Assembly (NCBI GenBank): GCA_012270865.1 | Contig: JAAXHL010000016.1 | Location: 1 to 64,000 of the forward strand | Reading direction: 5' to 3' | DNA: 64,000 nucleotides | Source: Candidatus Poribacteria bacterium | Lineage (GTDB): Bacteria > Poribacteria > WGA-4E > WGA-3G | Shown: piece by piece, positions 28,490 to 36,315 of the stretch | Numbering within the stretch: position 1 is the first letter of the stretch | Layout of the letters: every line of letters starts with the position of its first letter | Position numbers and translations under genes: made by a program | The notes under the pieces: model-generated | Told to the model about the DNA's origin: nothing | What the model saw: only the letters and a program-made list of their open reading frames with translations | The model's database searches: none

Positions 28490-30124
28490 ATGAAAATTAA
28501 TAAACCTATTCTCATCATTTCTATACTCGGCGTACTGCTATCGGTACTCCTGTGCGGTATCTATTTTGCGTTTTCCTACTTTGAACCTGATACCGTCTCT
28601 TACCTGTTCCAAGCGAAGTTGTTTGCTGAGGGTAAACTCTCGTTCCCTGCGCCTCCAGAACACGGTTTCTCCTCTTCGCCCCATATTAACATCTTCAACG
28701 GCAAATGGTATTCAAAATATCCGTTCGGAAACGCCTTGATGCTGATGTTCGGCGTGTTTATCAACGCACCGTGGCTGATTCCTGCACTTGCGACAGGTGG
28801 TGCTTTGCTGTTTCTCTATCTTTTTGTGAAAGAGATATACGGGGGGATCCACAACGGCATCGCGTTGCTCGCTGCTGTGATCGGTCTCATTTCACCGGCA
28901 ACACTCGGTATGGGATCGACGTGGTTCAGTGAACCGGTGAGTCGTTTTTATCTTTCGCTCTATCTGTTTGCGCTTCTCAAGACCTTGAACTGCAAAAGCG
29001 ACGCGTCGCGCCTGGCACGGGTCGGCTACCCGCTGCTCTCAGGGTTCGCGTTGGGATATGCGTTCAACACGCGTCCACTCTCGGCAGTCGTCTTCGGTGT
29101 TGTCGGGGCAGGATTAACACTCTACCATCTTTTCGCGCAACGGCAGCAGTGGCAAGCGTTATCGGCTACGTTGAAACGTTTCGGGTTCTTCTTTATCCCA
29201 TTTGTTGTGATGCTTAGCGTGTGTATGGCATGGAACACGCATTTTACGGAAGACCCGTTCATGTTCACACACACGGTTGCCCAGCCTTATGACAAAATCG
29301 GGTTCGGTCCTCGAACCGAGGGTTACGTCCCGAATATTGAAGGGGCACGCATTTTCACACCAGCATTGGCAATTGAAAGGACGTGGCGACACATCCTCCC
29401 GTGCATCAGTTTCAACGCGCTCGGTTGGGGGAGTTACCACCACAATTTATTGAGAGATGCCGAATTATCTTTGACATGGCTGATCGCCTTTGTGCCGTTA
29501 GTTTTGCCGTGGTGTCTGTTATTTGTTCCGTTCTTCCACTGGACACGTAATAGATACGATGTGTTCTGTCTTGCCCTGCTTGTTGCGAATCTACTGCTTT
29601 ACGCCTTTTTCTATTTTGAAGGTTCGACGTGGGGGTACACACCGGTAAACGCTCGCTATTACACCGAATCGACGTTCCTCGGTTTTATTCCGCTGGTCGC
29701 GCGTGGGATGTTTATCTGTTATGAACGGTTTAGACTGCGTGAGCGGCGCGGGCTTGCTATTGCCGTCGGCGTATGCCTTCTGTTGCTCAGTGTTAACGTT
29801 GTGTGGAGTTATGTTCGTATTGGAGAAAGGTATCAGAATTGGGGTCACGTCTACCAGAAGTTGCCACCGATGGTGGAGAAGCAAGACATTCACAACGCCG
29901 TCGTCTTCGTATCCCGACACCGAGGCGCGCCTATCGGCGATTATCCGTTTGAAAGTCTTGAAGAGGCGGACATCGTCTACTTTAAACTCGGTCCCGCGCC
30001 ACGTTGGAAACTGACGAACAGCGATTGGGAAACTGTGTACGCCCAATATTTCACGGGTAGAAGTGCGTATCTGTATGTACCGGGTGAGAATAGTCTGACT
30101 CTTCTATCCAATGAAACCGAATAA
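28490..30124 (+). CDS. Multi-pass membrane protein, GT39/RgtA-like glycosyltransferase
   Basis: A 544-residue protein with about 11 hydrophobic segments. The first periplasmic loop reads YFEPDTVSYLFQAKLF, close to the acidic E/D-D loop of lipid-linked-sugar transferases (PMT_2/RgtA-like), and is followed by NGKWYSKYPFG, the short W-x-x-KYP-G segment of such proteins. The C-terminal ~100 residues form a soluble tail. It probably moves a sugar from a polyprenyl carrier to an envelope or secreted acceptor, but donor and acceptor are unknown. It stands alone, downstream of the hisZ divergent region, with no strong Shine-Dalgarno before its ATG. Confidence 0.65.
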   Translation: MKINKPILIISILGVLLSVLLCGIYFAFSYFEPDTVSYLFQAKLFAEGKLSFPAPPEHGFSSSPHINIFNGKWYSKYPFGNALMLMFGVFINAPWLIPALATGGALLFLYLFVKEIYGGIHNGIALLAAVIGLISPATLGMGSTWFSEPVSRFYLSLYLFALLKTLNCKSDASRLARVGYPLLSGFALGYAFNTRPLSAVVFGVVGAGLTLYHLFAQRQQWQALSATLKRFGFFFIPFVVMLSVCMAWNTHFTEDPFMFTHTVAQPYDKIGFGPRTEGYVPNIEGARIFTPALAIERTWRHILPCISFNALGWGSYHHNLLRDAELSLTWLIAFVPLVLPWCLLFVPFFHWTRNRYDVFCLALLVANLLLYAFFYFEGSTWGYTPVNARYYTESTFLGFIPLVARGMFICYERFRLRERRGLAIAVGVCLLLLSVNVVWSYVRIGERYQNWGHVYQKLPPMVEKQDIHNAVVFVSRHRGAPIGDYPFESLEEADIVYFKLGPAPRWKLTNSDWETVYAQYFTGRSAYLYVPGENSLTLLSNETE

Positions 30125-30193
30125 TTTACGCATTAATTAGTTTTGTACTTAAAATATGATCAATTCTTCTGAACTATTCAGGAGCAAACACTG

Positions 30194-30865
30194 TTACTTC
30201 CAAGAATCGCCTTCTGTTATCACTTTTTCCAAGCATTCAAAGTTGTTGCGAAACTTTTCAAACACACTGTAATCGTATCTCTTTCCATTTGATAGCGTCT
30301 TTGCCCTTTTTATCACTTTACCCTCTTTGGTTATCGGTAATTCAGTTTTTTGGTTGTCGGTTATTTGGTAGGTATCTAACTCCAAATTATCAAAGAATTC
30401 AACGTCCTCGGTCTTAAAAATGAAGTAGTTAATGTCGTGAGTATCCGCGTCCCAAACTTGTATCCACACGTAAAACACTCTACCATCTTTCAAGTGATAA
30501 CGGATTTTAGGGTGGAAGCTATACTTTTTCTTTTCTTCGCCTGATTTTGTAGGTGTGTCAGGTTTTCCGTCTGATGTTTTCACCTGAATAAAGCGAATGA
30601 GCATTTTCAGACTGTCTTGTTCACATGTTTCACAAAGCGGAGTTACAGCTTTACGGTTCTTTCCTTTATAGTATTGTTCACGCGTCAATGCGTTTTTGAA
30701 ATCCTTGCAGTTTTCGCAGTAACTTTTCAGAATGACAAAATCAATTTTCTCGTCAATATACGCTCTGTAAACTTGCCACCCTCGGTTATGCAGTTCCATT
30801 GCTAAGCGCATTTCACCATAAAGACCTATTACTTTCTTGTCTCTTTCTTCAGATCCACTCACCAT
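30194..30865 (-). CDS. Putative type II restriction endonuclease with zinc-like insert
   Basis: A 223-residue protein whose N-terminal half fits the PD-(D/E)XK nuclease pattern: Glu18 in LYGEMRLA, Asp42 in KIDFVIL and QVK at 94-96. Four cysteines (50, 53, 78, 81; C-x2-C...C-x2-C) between the last two motifs suggest a zinc-binding insert. It overlaps the 3' end of the methyltransferase gene by 17 bases in the same direction, as restriction-modification pairs often do. GAGG stands just before the ATG. No family name is recognised, and the recognition site cannot be read. Base composition looks more AT-rich than in surrounding housekeeping genes, hinting at transfer. Confidence 0.65.
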   Translation of the reverse strand: MVSGSEERDKKVIGLYGEMRLAMELHNRGWQVYRAYIDEKIDFVILKSYCENCKDFKNALTREQYYKGKNRKAVTPLCETCEQDSLKMLIRFIQVKTSDGKPDTPTKSGEEKKKYSFHPKIRYHLKDGRVFYVWIQVWDADTHDINYFIFKTEDVEFFDNLELDTYQITDNQKTELPITKEGKVIKRAKTLSNGKRYDYSVFEKFRNNFECLEKVITEGDSWK

Positions 30866-32204
30866 CCACCTCTTTCAGTTTCGCTCTTAGAGTTTTGGAG
30901 AATCTATCCAGCACAGCATTTCTAAACAGTGTCCGATTCAATTCTATTCCTATGCTGTTTCGTCTTTGACGAAATGATTCTATTGTTGTTGTAAACGCCC
31001 CCGCGAAAGGATCAAGGACGGTCTCATTTACACCACTGAAAACTTGAGTTGCGTATTCAGGAATTTCATTTGGGAAAGGTGCTGTGTGTCCCAGTATGTT
31101 TTCGCCTTTGCTGTTTATCTTGATCACTGGTGGAATCTTGACGACGTCGCGCCGCCATATACGCAGCAAATCTTCATCAATGTGATTATCGGTTTGTTGC
31201 AACCCCGTCATCAACTGCGTACGGGCTGAAAAGCGTTTGCCTCGGTTGCTCGCCGATCGCTCAAAACAGTCTAAATTCTTGCATTCCCAAGATTTAATAC
31301 CCATCCCAGAGTAAGCATTTCCATTGACTTTTAAACAGCCACATATTGGACAGGGATAAAGCGTTTCGTCTAACCGATGTTTGTAGAAAACAAAAATGTG
31401 TTCATAACAGTTGACTGGATACTGATACAGAGGATAGGGTCTGTTTCCATTTTTATGTCGCTGGGTCTGAACCTCCCCTTTGTCCCAGATGAAGTCGTCC
31501 ACAAATTGGAAACCGTGCTCTTCAAAGATCATAGTGAAATATGCCCCCAAAGGTATTCGCCGTTTTCCCCAAGACGATTTCGTATGCCTGTTGTCGTTGT
31601 CAAATATGTCGCCAACATTGAAAATGAAAGGACGGTGATTGTCTAAAACCCGATAACATTCCTTGATAATAGAGGACATTTCATCCAAATAGTTATCCAG
31701 AGTTTCCCACTGGGAATAATCCCTCGCGTTGTAATACGGCGGCGAAGTAACCATCAATTGAACACTTTCGCTGTCCATACGACGCAAAAAGTCCAGACAG
31801 TTACCCCACAACGCTTTCGGAATGTGAGGTTCAGAAAAAATGGATTGATTTAGATCTGAGTCCGCACCGGTGTATTGTTTTTGATGTTCTCTCTTTACGA
31901 AATCATAGTAGGCTTTGACGAACTGCTCTATAGTAGAATTCCTGTCACCTCGAATATCACGAAAGCAATTCGTTCTAAATTCGTTCAAAAGTTTTTCATT
32001 GAACACGCGCTTTAGGTATTTATCACTTACCTCAAATATCTTATGCAGGTAGGGGTGTAAAACATCGGTTGTGCAGGGTGTCTCATCATTTTCGGGAGGG
32101 CCATTGGTTGCGCACGATGCCTGAGCAGCTTCAGCCTGCCATAAATAATATTGCTCTGAATCCTTCAGATCTGTTTCCTGTTTGGTTAATCGTTCCTGTT
32201 CCAT
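30849..32204 (-). CDS. Type II DNA methyltransferase, beta class
   Basis: A 451-residue SAM-dependent DNA methyltransferase that should protect the site cut by the overlapping nuclease. The catalytic TSPPYY (153-158) comes before the SAM-binding DPFAGA (398-403), the permuted order of the beta class; the SPPY form is typical of N4-cytosine enzymes, though N6-adenine is possible. Between them, CPIC at 285-288 and C308/C313 (WECKNLDC) look like a zinc-ribbon insert in the target-recognition region. The ATG at 32202-32204 is favoured over a TTG six codons upstream because AGGA precedes it. A ~150-residue N-terminal helical extension is unusual for the class. Confidence 0.85.
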   Translation of the reverse strand: MEQERLTKQETDLKDSEQYYLWQAEAAQASCATNGPPENDETPCTTDVLHPYLHKIFEVSDKYLKRVFNEKLLNEFRTNCFRDIRGDRNSTIEQFVKAYYDFVKREHQKQYTGADSDLNQSIFSEPHIPKALWGNCLDFLRRMDSESVQLMVTSPPYYNARDYSQWETLDNYLDEMSSIIKECYRVLDNHRPFIFNVGDIFDNDNRHTKSSWGKRRIPLGAYFTMIFEEHGFQFVDDFIWDKGEVQTQRHKNGNRPYPLYQYPVNCYEHIFVFYKHRLDETLYPCPICGCLKVNGNAYSGMGIKSWECKNLDCFERSASNRGKRFSARTQLMTGLQQTDNHIDEDLLRIWRRDVVKIPPVIKINSKGENILGHTAPFPNEIPEYATQVFSGVNETVLDPFAGAFTTTIESFRQRRNSIGIELNRTLFRNAVLDRFSKTLRAKLKEVDGEWI

Positions 32205-32279
32205 GATGATAATCCTATTCAAAATAGTTTTCGTATAATTCTAAACTCATAGCAAGCATTTTGCAAGGTTTTTTCAAAT

Positions 32280-33053
32280 CTATGCTTGGATCATCGCTCG
32301 AAATTTTTGGGTGAACTCGCAGCTGCGGGCGATGCTCGCCACATCTTCCATTTTGTATTGAACGACCAACGGACCGGAAAAATCGACCGCTTTCAAACCT
32401 CGCGCAAACGTCTCAAAATCGAAAACGCCGCCCCCCGGTTCGCCACGATTGCTCCCCGATACATGGACATCCCCTAAACACGCCTTCATGGCGTGTGCCG
32501 CTGCGTAGGGTTCGGCACCGTCGTTGAAAAGGTGGTAAGTGTCGCATGTTAAATAGACGGGTAACCCCGTGTCCTCAATAAAGGCAACGCCTTCACGGTA
32601 GTTATCAAGCGGACACCCTTTTTCAAACTCAAGTGCGATTTTCATGCCGTTTTCACGGCACGGGTCTACCATTTGTGAGAGGTTATCTGCGAGCGCGTCC
32701 AGAGATTCTTGTCGTGACACATCTTGCGATGGGTTCACCCACACGCCGATGACTTCAGCATGGAATTTTTGCGCAACTTCAAGCACAACCTCAAAGTGTT
32801 GTAATGCTTCGGTTTTTCGAGCAGGCGTTGTCAGGATATGGTTGCCGAAACCGATCGTCGGCGCGACGAGACCGTGTTTCTCAGCGAGATTCACCGCATC
32901 GTCTATCTCTGCTGTTGAGAGTTCACCGAGAAAACCGGAATGTACGGGAATATTGATACCTTCGTAGCCTGCCTCGGCGACGAGTCCGAAAATCTCGGCA
33001 CGTGTGAATCTACCTAATGTACCAGAATACGGGTCGTAACAGATAGTTAACAT
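32280..33053 (-). CDS. Sugar phosphate isomerase/epimerase family protein
   Basis: A 257-residue TIM-barrel protein of the xylose-isomerase-like/AP-endonuclease-2 family. Typical strand-end motifs are visible: GYEGINIPVHSGF (about 33-45), IALEFEKG (about 138-145) with a probable metal Glu, LTCDTYHLF (about 168-176) with Asp and His, GDVHVSG (about 195-201) and the final VVQYK. The family isomerises or epimerises sugars, inositols or related polyols; the substrate here is unknown. GAGGAAAA precedes the ATG. Its start overlaps the stop of the small gene at 33047 by 7 bases, but function seems unrelated to that pair. Confidence 0.8.
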   Translation of the reverse strand: MLTICYDPYSGTLGRFTRAEIFGLVAEAGYEGINIPVHSGFLGELSTAEIDDAVNLAEKHGLVAPTIGFGNHILTTPARKTEALQHFEVVLEVAQKFHAEVIGVWVNPSQDVSRQESLDALADNLSQMVDPCRENGMKIALEFEKGCPLDNYREGVAFIEDTGLPVYLTCDTYHLFNDGAEPYAAAHAMKACLGDVHVSGSNRGEPGGGVFDFETFARGLKAVDFSGPLVVQYKMEDVASIARSCEFTQKFRAMIQA

Positions 33054-33274
33054 TTTTCCTCGCTTGAATCCGTCTCTTTTGATAACGGATACGGATCTTC
33101 TTTTGTGAGTTCACCATTCGGGAGTTCGTAGTAGCGATGTCCGTTAAAATCATAGACATTCGGAATCCCTTTTTTGCGGTTCTCTTCCTGTGCTCTTTTT
33201 GCGGCACGATTGGCAATCTGCAGCAACTTACGTGCTTGTTTATGGATTTCAGGATTCAAGTTATCTTGATACAT
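33047..33274 (-). CDS. Small partner of the zeta-type kinase, possible antitoxin
   Basis: A 75-residue protein with a helical N-terminal half (HKQARKLLQIANRAAKRAQ, about 11-29) and a short beta-like tail, GIPNVYDFNGHRYYELPNGE (about 37-56). Its ATG overlaps the stop of the kinase gene by one base (TAATG), so translation is coupled. Small proteins of this pattern occur beside zeta-like kinases in other genomes as far as I recall, which makes a toxin-antitoxin or kinase-regulator pair plausible. No known antitoxin family is recognised. The kinase-first order differs from classic epsilon-zeta loci. Confidence 0.6.
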   Translation of the reverse strand: MYQDNLNPEIHKQARKLLQIANRAAKRAQEENRKKGIPNVYDFNGHRYYELPNGELTKEDPYPLSKETDSSEEKC

Positions 33275-33861
33275 TATGTCCCTCCGTTGCGAATGTCTCG
33301 CATAAATAGTTCAAAGAAGTCATTGTTTATTACCGTAACTTCATCTCCTTCACCAGAAGCGACTTCTTGGGGATGTTCAGCGGAATTGTAGAATAGGTGC
33401 CACTGATCTACCAGATTTCTATAGGTATACCAAAAGTTGTGCTTGCTCCGATAGAACCGACGCACGACATCTTCTGTGGGTACATGGTGTCCACCTGCCT
33501 GCACACGGTTTCGCACACGAGCAACGCTTGTCTCAGGGGACTTGAGGAAAATGAAGACGATGGTGACCGTATAGCCAGCACGTTTTAATTGAGAGATAGT
33601 TCTGGCAAACCCCTTTCCTGAAAGTGTCACCTCTACAATGAAATCTGCCCCTGATTGGATAAGCTCTTGGATTTCTTGTATAAAGAGTCGTCCGGCTTGA
33701 ATTTTAACTTTTTCCATGTCCTCCGGACGGGATACGAGTCTTTCTGCAATCGCGTCGGCACCGATATATACAGAGCCCTCTGAATCGCGGAGATATTCGT
33801 TAACAAAAGTCGTTTTGCCCGATCCGTTTGGACCGGCAATGACCATCACATTTTTTGACAA
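33274..33861 (-). CDS. Zeta-toxin-like P-loop kinase
   Basis: A 195-residue P-loop protein of the zeta toxin/UMP-kinase-like group. Walker A GPNGSGKT lies at 10-17; ADAIAERL (about 35-42) matches the family's conserved Asp region, and VEVTLSG (about 77-83) matches the FIxE/T strand. The family includes zeta toxins that phosphorylate UDP-N-acetylglucosamine to block peptidoglycan synthesis, and plain nucleotide kinases; the sequence alone does not separate them. The downstream 75-residue gene overlaps by one base. The pair sits next to a restriction-modification system, in a small defence-like island. Confidence 0.75.
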   Translation of the reverse strand: MSKNVMVIAGPNGSGKTTFVNEYLRDSEGSVYIGADAIAERLVSRPEDMEKVKIQAGRLFIQEIQELIQSGADFIVEVTLSGKGFARTISQLKRAGYTVTIVFIFLKSPETSVARVRNRVQAGGHHVPTEDVVRRFYRSKHNFWYTYRNLVDQWHLFYNSAEHPQEVASGEGDEVTVINNDFFELFMRDIRNGGT

Positions 33862-33879
33862 AGTTTTGCCTCTCTAATG

Positions 33880-35175
33880 TCACTGCTTGTTCAGACAACA
33901 CTGCTTATACTTTCGACCACTACCGCACGGGCACGGTGAATTCCGTCCGACTTTCTGTGAGCCGGTTGCTGTTCCTGCATTGCTTGGTGCTTTTGCCTGT
34001 TGGCGTTGCCGTAGGGTCGGCATGATACTGTTCGCAGGTCGCCCTGCTTGTAGCGCGGCAGCCATCATCTTCATCGGTTCGTCAATGTGATTAAAAAACT
34101 GTTTGTAGCCAGCGCAGAGGTAGTTCAAGCCGTCTTCACCGGTAGGTGTCTTGATAAACCGGTTCTTCGGACAACCGCCGTTGCAAACAAACTTCACTTC
34201 GCAGCTTCGGCAGTATTCGGGAAGCGTATCGCGTTTATCGGTGCCGAACTTGCGTTGGAACGTCGAATCCACCATCTCTTGAATGGTGTTCTCCGCGATG
34301 TTCCCTACATGATAATCAGGCGTAACGAAGTGGTCACAGGAGTAGAGGTCGCCATTGTGTTCAATCGCAAGTGCATCGCCGCAGGTTTCATTGAAGACAC
34401 AGAGGCTCGGGTTATAACCCAACCACGCCTCCAGCGCGACATCGAAAATCTGGATAAAAATTCTGCCGATGTCGTTGACCACCCACTCATCAAAGACCGC
34501 GCAGAGGAATTTGCCGTACTGCCGTGCTGTGACAGAACGCGGGGACACGTTTTTCCCATCGAAATGCTCAACCGCAGGGATGAACTGCATAAACTCTGCA
34601 CCGAGTTCTTTGAAGTAGTGATACACCTCTTTCGGATACTCGGCGTTGTGCTTGTTCACGACACACAGTATATTGTAGTCAACCTTGTGCTTTTGCAAAA
34701 TACGAAGCCCGCGAATGACCTGCTCAGACGACGGACGACCGCGTTTATCATAGCGGTATTTGTCATGGATTTCTGGTGGTCCGTCGATACTGACACCAAT
34801 CAAGAACCTGTTCCGCTTAAAAAATTCTCCCCACTCGTCGTCGAGGAGTGTGGCGTTCGTCTGAAACGAATTCTGTATCTGCATGCCGGGGCGTCTGTAT
34901 TTTTCTTGGTATCGGATCGCTTGTCGGAAGAAGTCTACACCCATCAGTGTCGGTTCGCCACCTTGCCATGCGAACGTGACTTCGTTGATTTCCTGCGCTT
35001 CGATGTACTGCTTGACGTAATTTTCCAGGACCTCGTCGTTCATCCGGAAGGACCGCGTTTCCGGATAGAGTTTCTCTTTGTCGAGATAGAAGCAGTATTC
35101 GCAATCTAAGTTGCATATCGGCCCGATCGGCTTCGTCATTACATGAAATGCGCGCGGTGTGTTCTGTTGAAGCAT
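33880..35175 (-). CDS. Anaerobic sulfatase-maturase-type radical SAM/SPASM protein
   Basis: A 431-residue radical SAM enzyme of the anSME family, which oxidises a Cys or Ser of type I sulfatases to formylglycine. The SAM cluster motif CNLDCEYC is at 21-28, followed by FYLDKEKLYP and WQGGEPTL (about 74-81). The C-terminal SPASM region shows CGDALAIEHNG, a CRSCEVKFVCNGGCP cluster and YLCAGY, the usual ligands for two auxiliary clusters. The last ~22 residues form a SEC-C zinc motif (PCPCGSGRKYKQCC). The ATG at 35173-35175 has GAGGGAAA upstream and is preferred over an 18-codon longer frame. No sulfatase lies in the window. Confidence 0.88.
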   Translation of the reverse strand: MLQQNTPRAFHVMTKPIGPICNLDCEYCFYLDKEKLYPETRSFRMNDEVLENYVKQYIEAQEINEVTFAWQGGEPTLMGVDFFRQAIRYQEKYRRPGMQIQNSFQTNATLLDDEWGEFFKRNRFLIGVSIDGPPEIHDKYRYDKRGRPSSEQVIRGLRILQKHKVDYNILCVVNKHNAEYPKEVYHYFKELGAEFMQFIPAVEHFDGKNVSPRSVTARQYGKFLCAVFDEWVVNDIGRIFIQIFDVALEAWLGYNPSLCVFNETCGDALAIEHNGDLYSCDHFVTPDYHVGNIAENTIQEMVDSTFQRKFGTDKRDTLPEYCRSCEVKFVCNGGCPKNRFIKTPTGEDGLNYLCAGYKQFFNHIDEPMKMMAAALQAGRPANSIMPTLRQRQQAKAPSNAGTATGSQKVGRNSPCPCGSGRKYKQCCLNKQ

Positions 35176-35299
35176 CTGATTTCCCTCTTTTTGCCTGACT
35201 TCGATAATATGGTGTGATATAGTTTTCAAATACGACTAACAGTTTAGCATATTTCGCGCGAGTCTACAAGAAAATATTTTCCGTTGGCACGGAAACTCT

Positions 35300-35328
35300 T
35301 TGACAAAAAAAGAAAATGGGTGTAATAT
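35300..35328 (+). promoter_or_regulatory. Probable promoter of the LamG gene
   Basis: TTGACA at 35300-35305 and TAATAT at 35323-35328 are separated by 17 bases, with TG directly before the -10. It points toward the LamG gene, giving a leader of about 115 bases that includes half of a GGACTTACGC element. Confidence 0.6.
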
Positions 35329-35378
35329 GATATTTCACACGGACGGAATAGAACATAACCCGTTATCCTAACATAGTT

Positions 35379-35390
35379 AGGACTTACGCA
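35379..35390 (+). repeat. Single end of a GGACTTACGC element
   Basis: AGGACTTACGCA followed by ATTTT matches the left end of the type A elements, but no matching right end is found before the LamG start. A short TCTAC/GTAGA hairpin follows. It looks like a solo or decayed end in the leader. Confidence 0.5.
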
Positions 35391-35451
35391 ATTTTCTACG
35401 CAGTAGAAACTATTATTAGTCCCAAGAAGATTTTGGGCAAGAGGAGTTAAG

Positions 35452-36222
35452 ATGAGATCGCTAACGATAAGTATTGTGTTGCTCTTATGTTTTTGTGCCG
35501 TTTTGTGGGCACTCGAAGAGGATGACCCAGCGATTGTTGGGGTTTGGCTCTTTGAAGGCGACGTTAAAGACGCATCAGGCAACGGGAATGATGGAAAGAT
35601 TGTCGGAAATTTCAAGTTTGAAGATGGTAAATTCGGTAAGGCTATCGTCGCTGGCGGCGGTGGCAATATTGATGTTCAAGATTCAAAAAGCCTCCAGAGC
35701 GTCAGCGACGAATTGACCGTTGCCGCATGGTTCCGAGTGGACGCTGATTCAGACACAGGTGTCAGGAAAAACGGTGCTTACCTGCTGGAAGACCAATCCG
35801 GTGGTGAACCAATCCCTGACGGTTTCTCATTCAGGGTCTGGACGGATGCCGGTATTACCCCTGGATTCTATGGGAAAACGGAGTTAGAACAGGGAAAATG
35901 GTATCACCTCGCTGGCACTTATGACGGTACAAACGTTGAGATGTACGTTGATGGTGAACCGGAAAGTAAACACGGCGCGTTGGATTCCGGCAAGGCAGAT
36001 TGGAAGCCAGAGTGGAACGGCAAGGTCGCTGCCGGTCAGATGCTACAACTCAAGTTCGGTCCAGAATCGTTTACCGGCGGTATTGACGAGATTGTGATTC
36101 TCAGCCGTGCCCTTGATCAGGAAGAGATTCAGCAATTATTGAACGGTTGGGATGAGGCTTTCGCTGTTGAGCCGGAAGGAAAACTGACAACGACGTGGGG
36201 ACGCGTGAAGGCTGGTCGCTAA
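35452..36222 (+). CDS. Secreted LamG-domain protein
   Basis: A 256-residue protein with a signal peptide (core at about 4-19, cleavage near VLWALEE) and one LamG/concanavalin-A-like domain. The jelly-roll shows VGVWLFEG, DASGNGNDGK, LTVAAWFRV, GKWYHLAGTYDG, MYVDGEPE and GGIDEIVILSRAL in the usual order (about 28-235). The domain binds sugars or proteins. The C-terminus ends KLTTTWGRVK, a short tail that I recall from secreted proteins of this lineage and that may be a sorting or interaction signal. AGGAG precedes the ATG. It is monocistronic, with its own promoter and terminator. Confidence 0.85.
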   Translation: MRSLTISIVLLLCFCAVLWALEEDDPAIVGVWLFEGDVKDASGNGNDGKIVGNFKFEDGKFGKAIVAGGGGNIDVQDSKSLQSVSDELTVAAWFRVDADSDTGVRKNGAYLLEDQSGGEPIPDGFSFRVWTDAGITPGFYGKTELEQGKWYHLAGTYDGTNVEMYVDGEPESKHGALDSGKADWKPEWNGKVAAGQMLQLKFGPESFTGGIDEIVILSRALDQEEIQQLLNGWDEAFAVEPEGKLTTTWGRVKAGR

Positions 36223-36249
36223 CCTCGTTGACGGAGTAAATCCATTTTT

Positions 36250-36293
36250 CGGTGTGCGGGGACGCGTTTAAGTACAGTCCTCACACACCGTTT
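36250..36293 (+). terminator. Intrinsic terminator after the LamG gene
   Basis: CGGTGTGCGGGGAC pairs with GTCCTCACACACCG around a 13-base loop and is followed by TTTCT. It lies 28 bases after the LamG stop and before the convergent methyltransferase gene. Confidence 0.6.
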
Positions 36294-36315
36294 CTAATGT
36301 GTCTTTCGCTGACCT

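Noticed and set aside
34087..35109. 340-codon open frame on the plus strand opposite the radical SAM gene
   Set aside because: It is the antisense shadow of a gene with complete radical SAM and SPASM motifs; its translation is rich in Val, Phe and Arg and shows no domain or ribosome-binding site.
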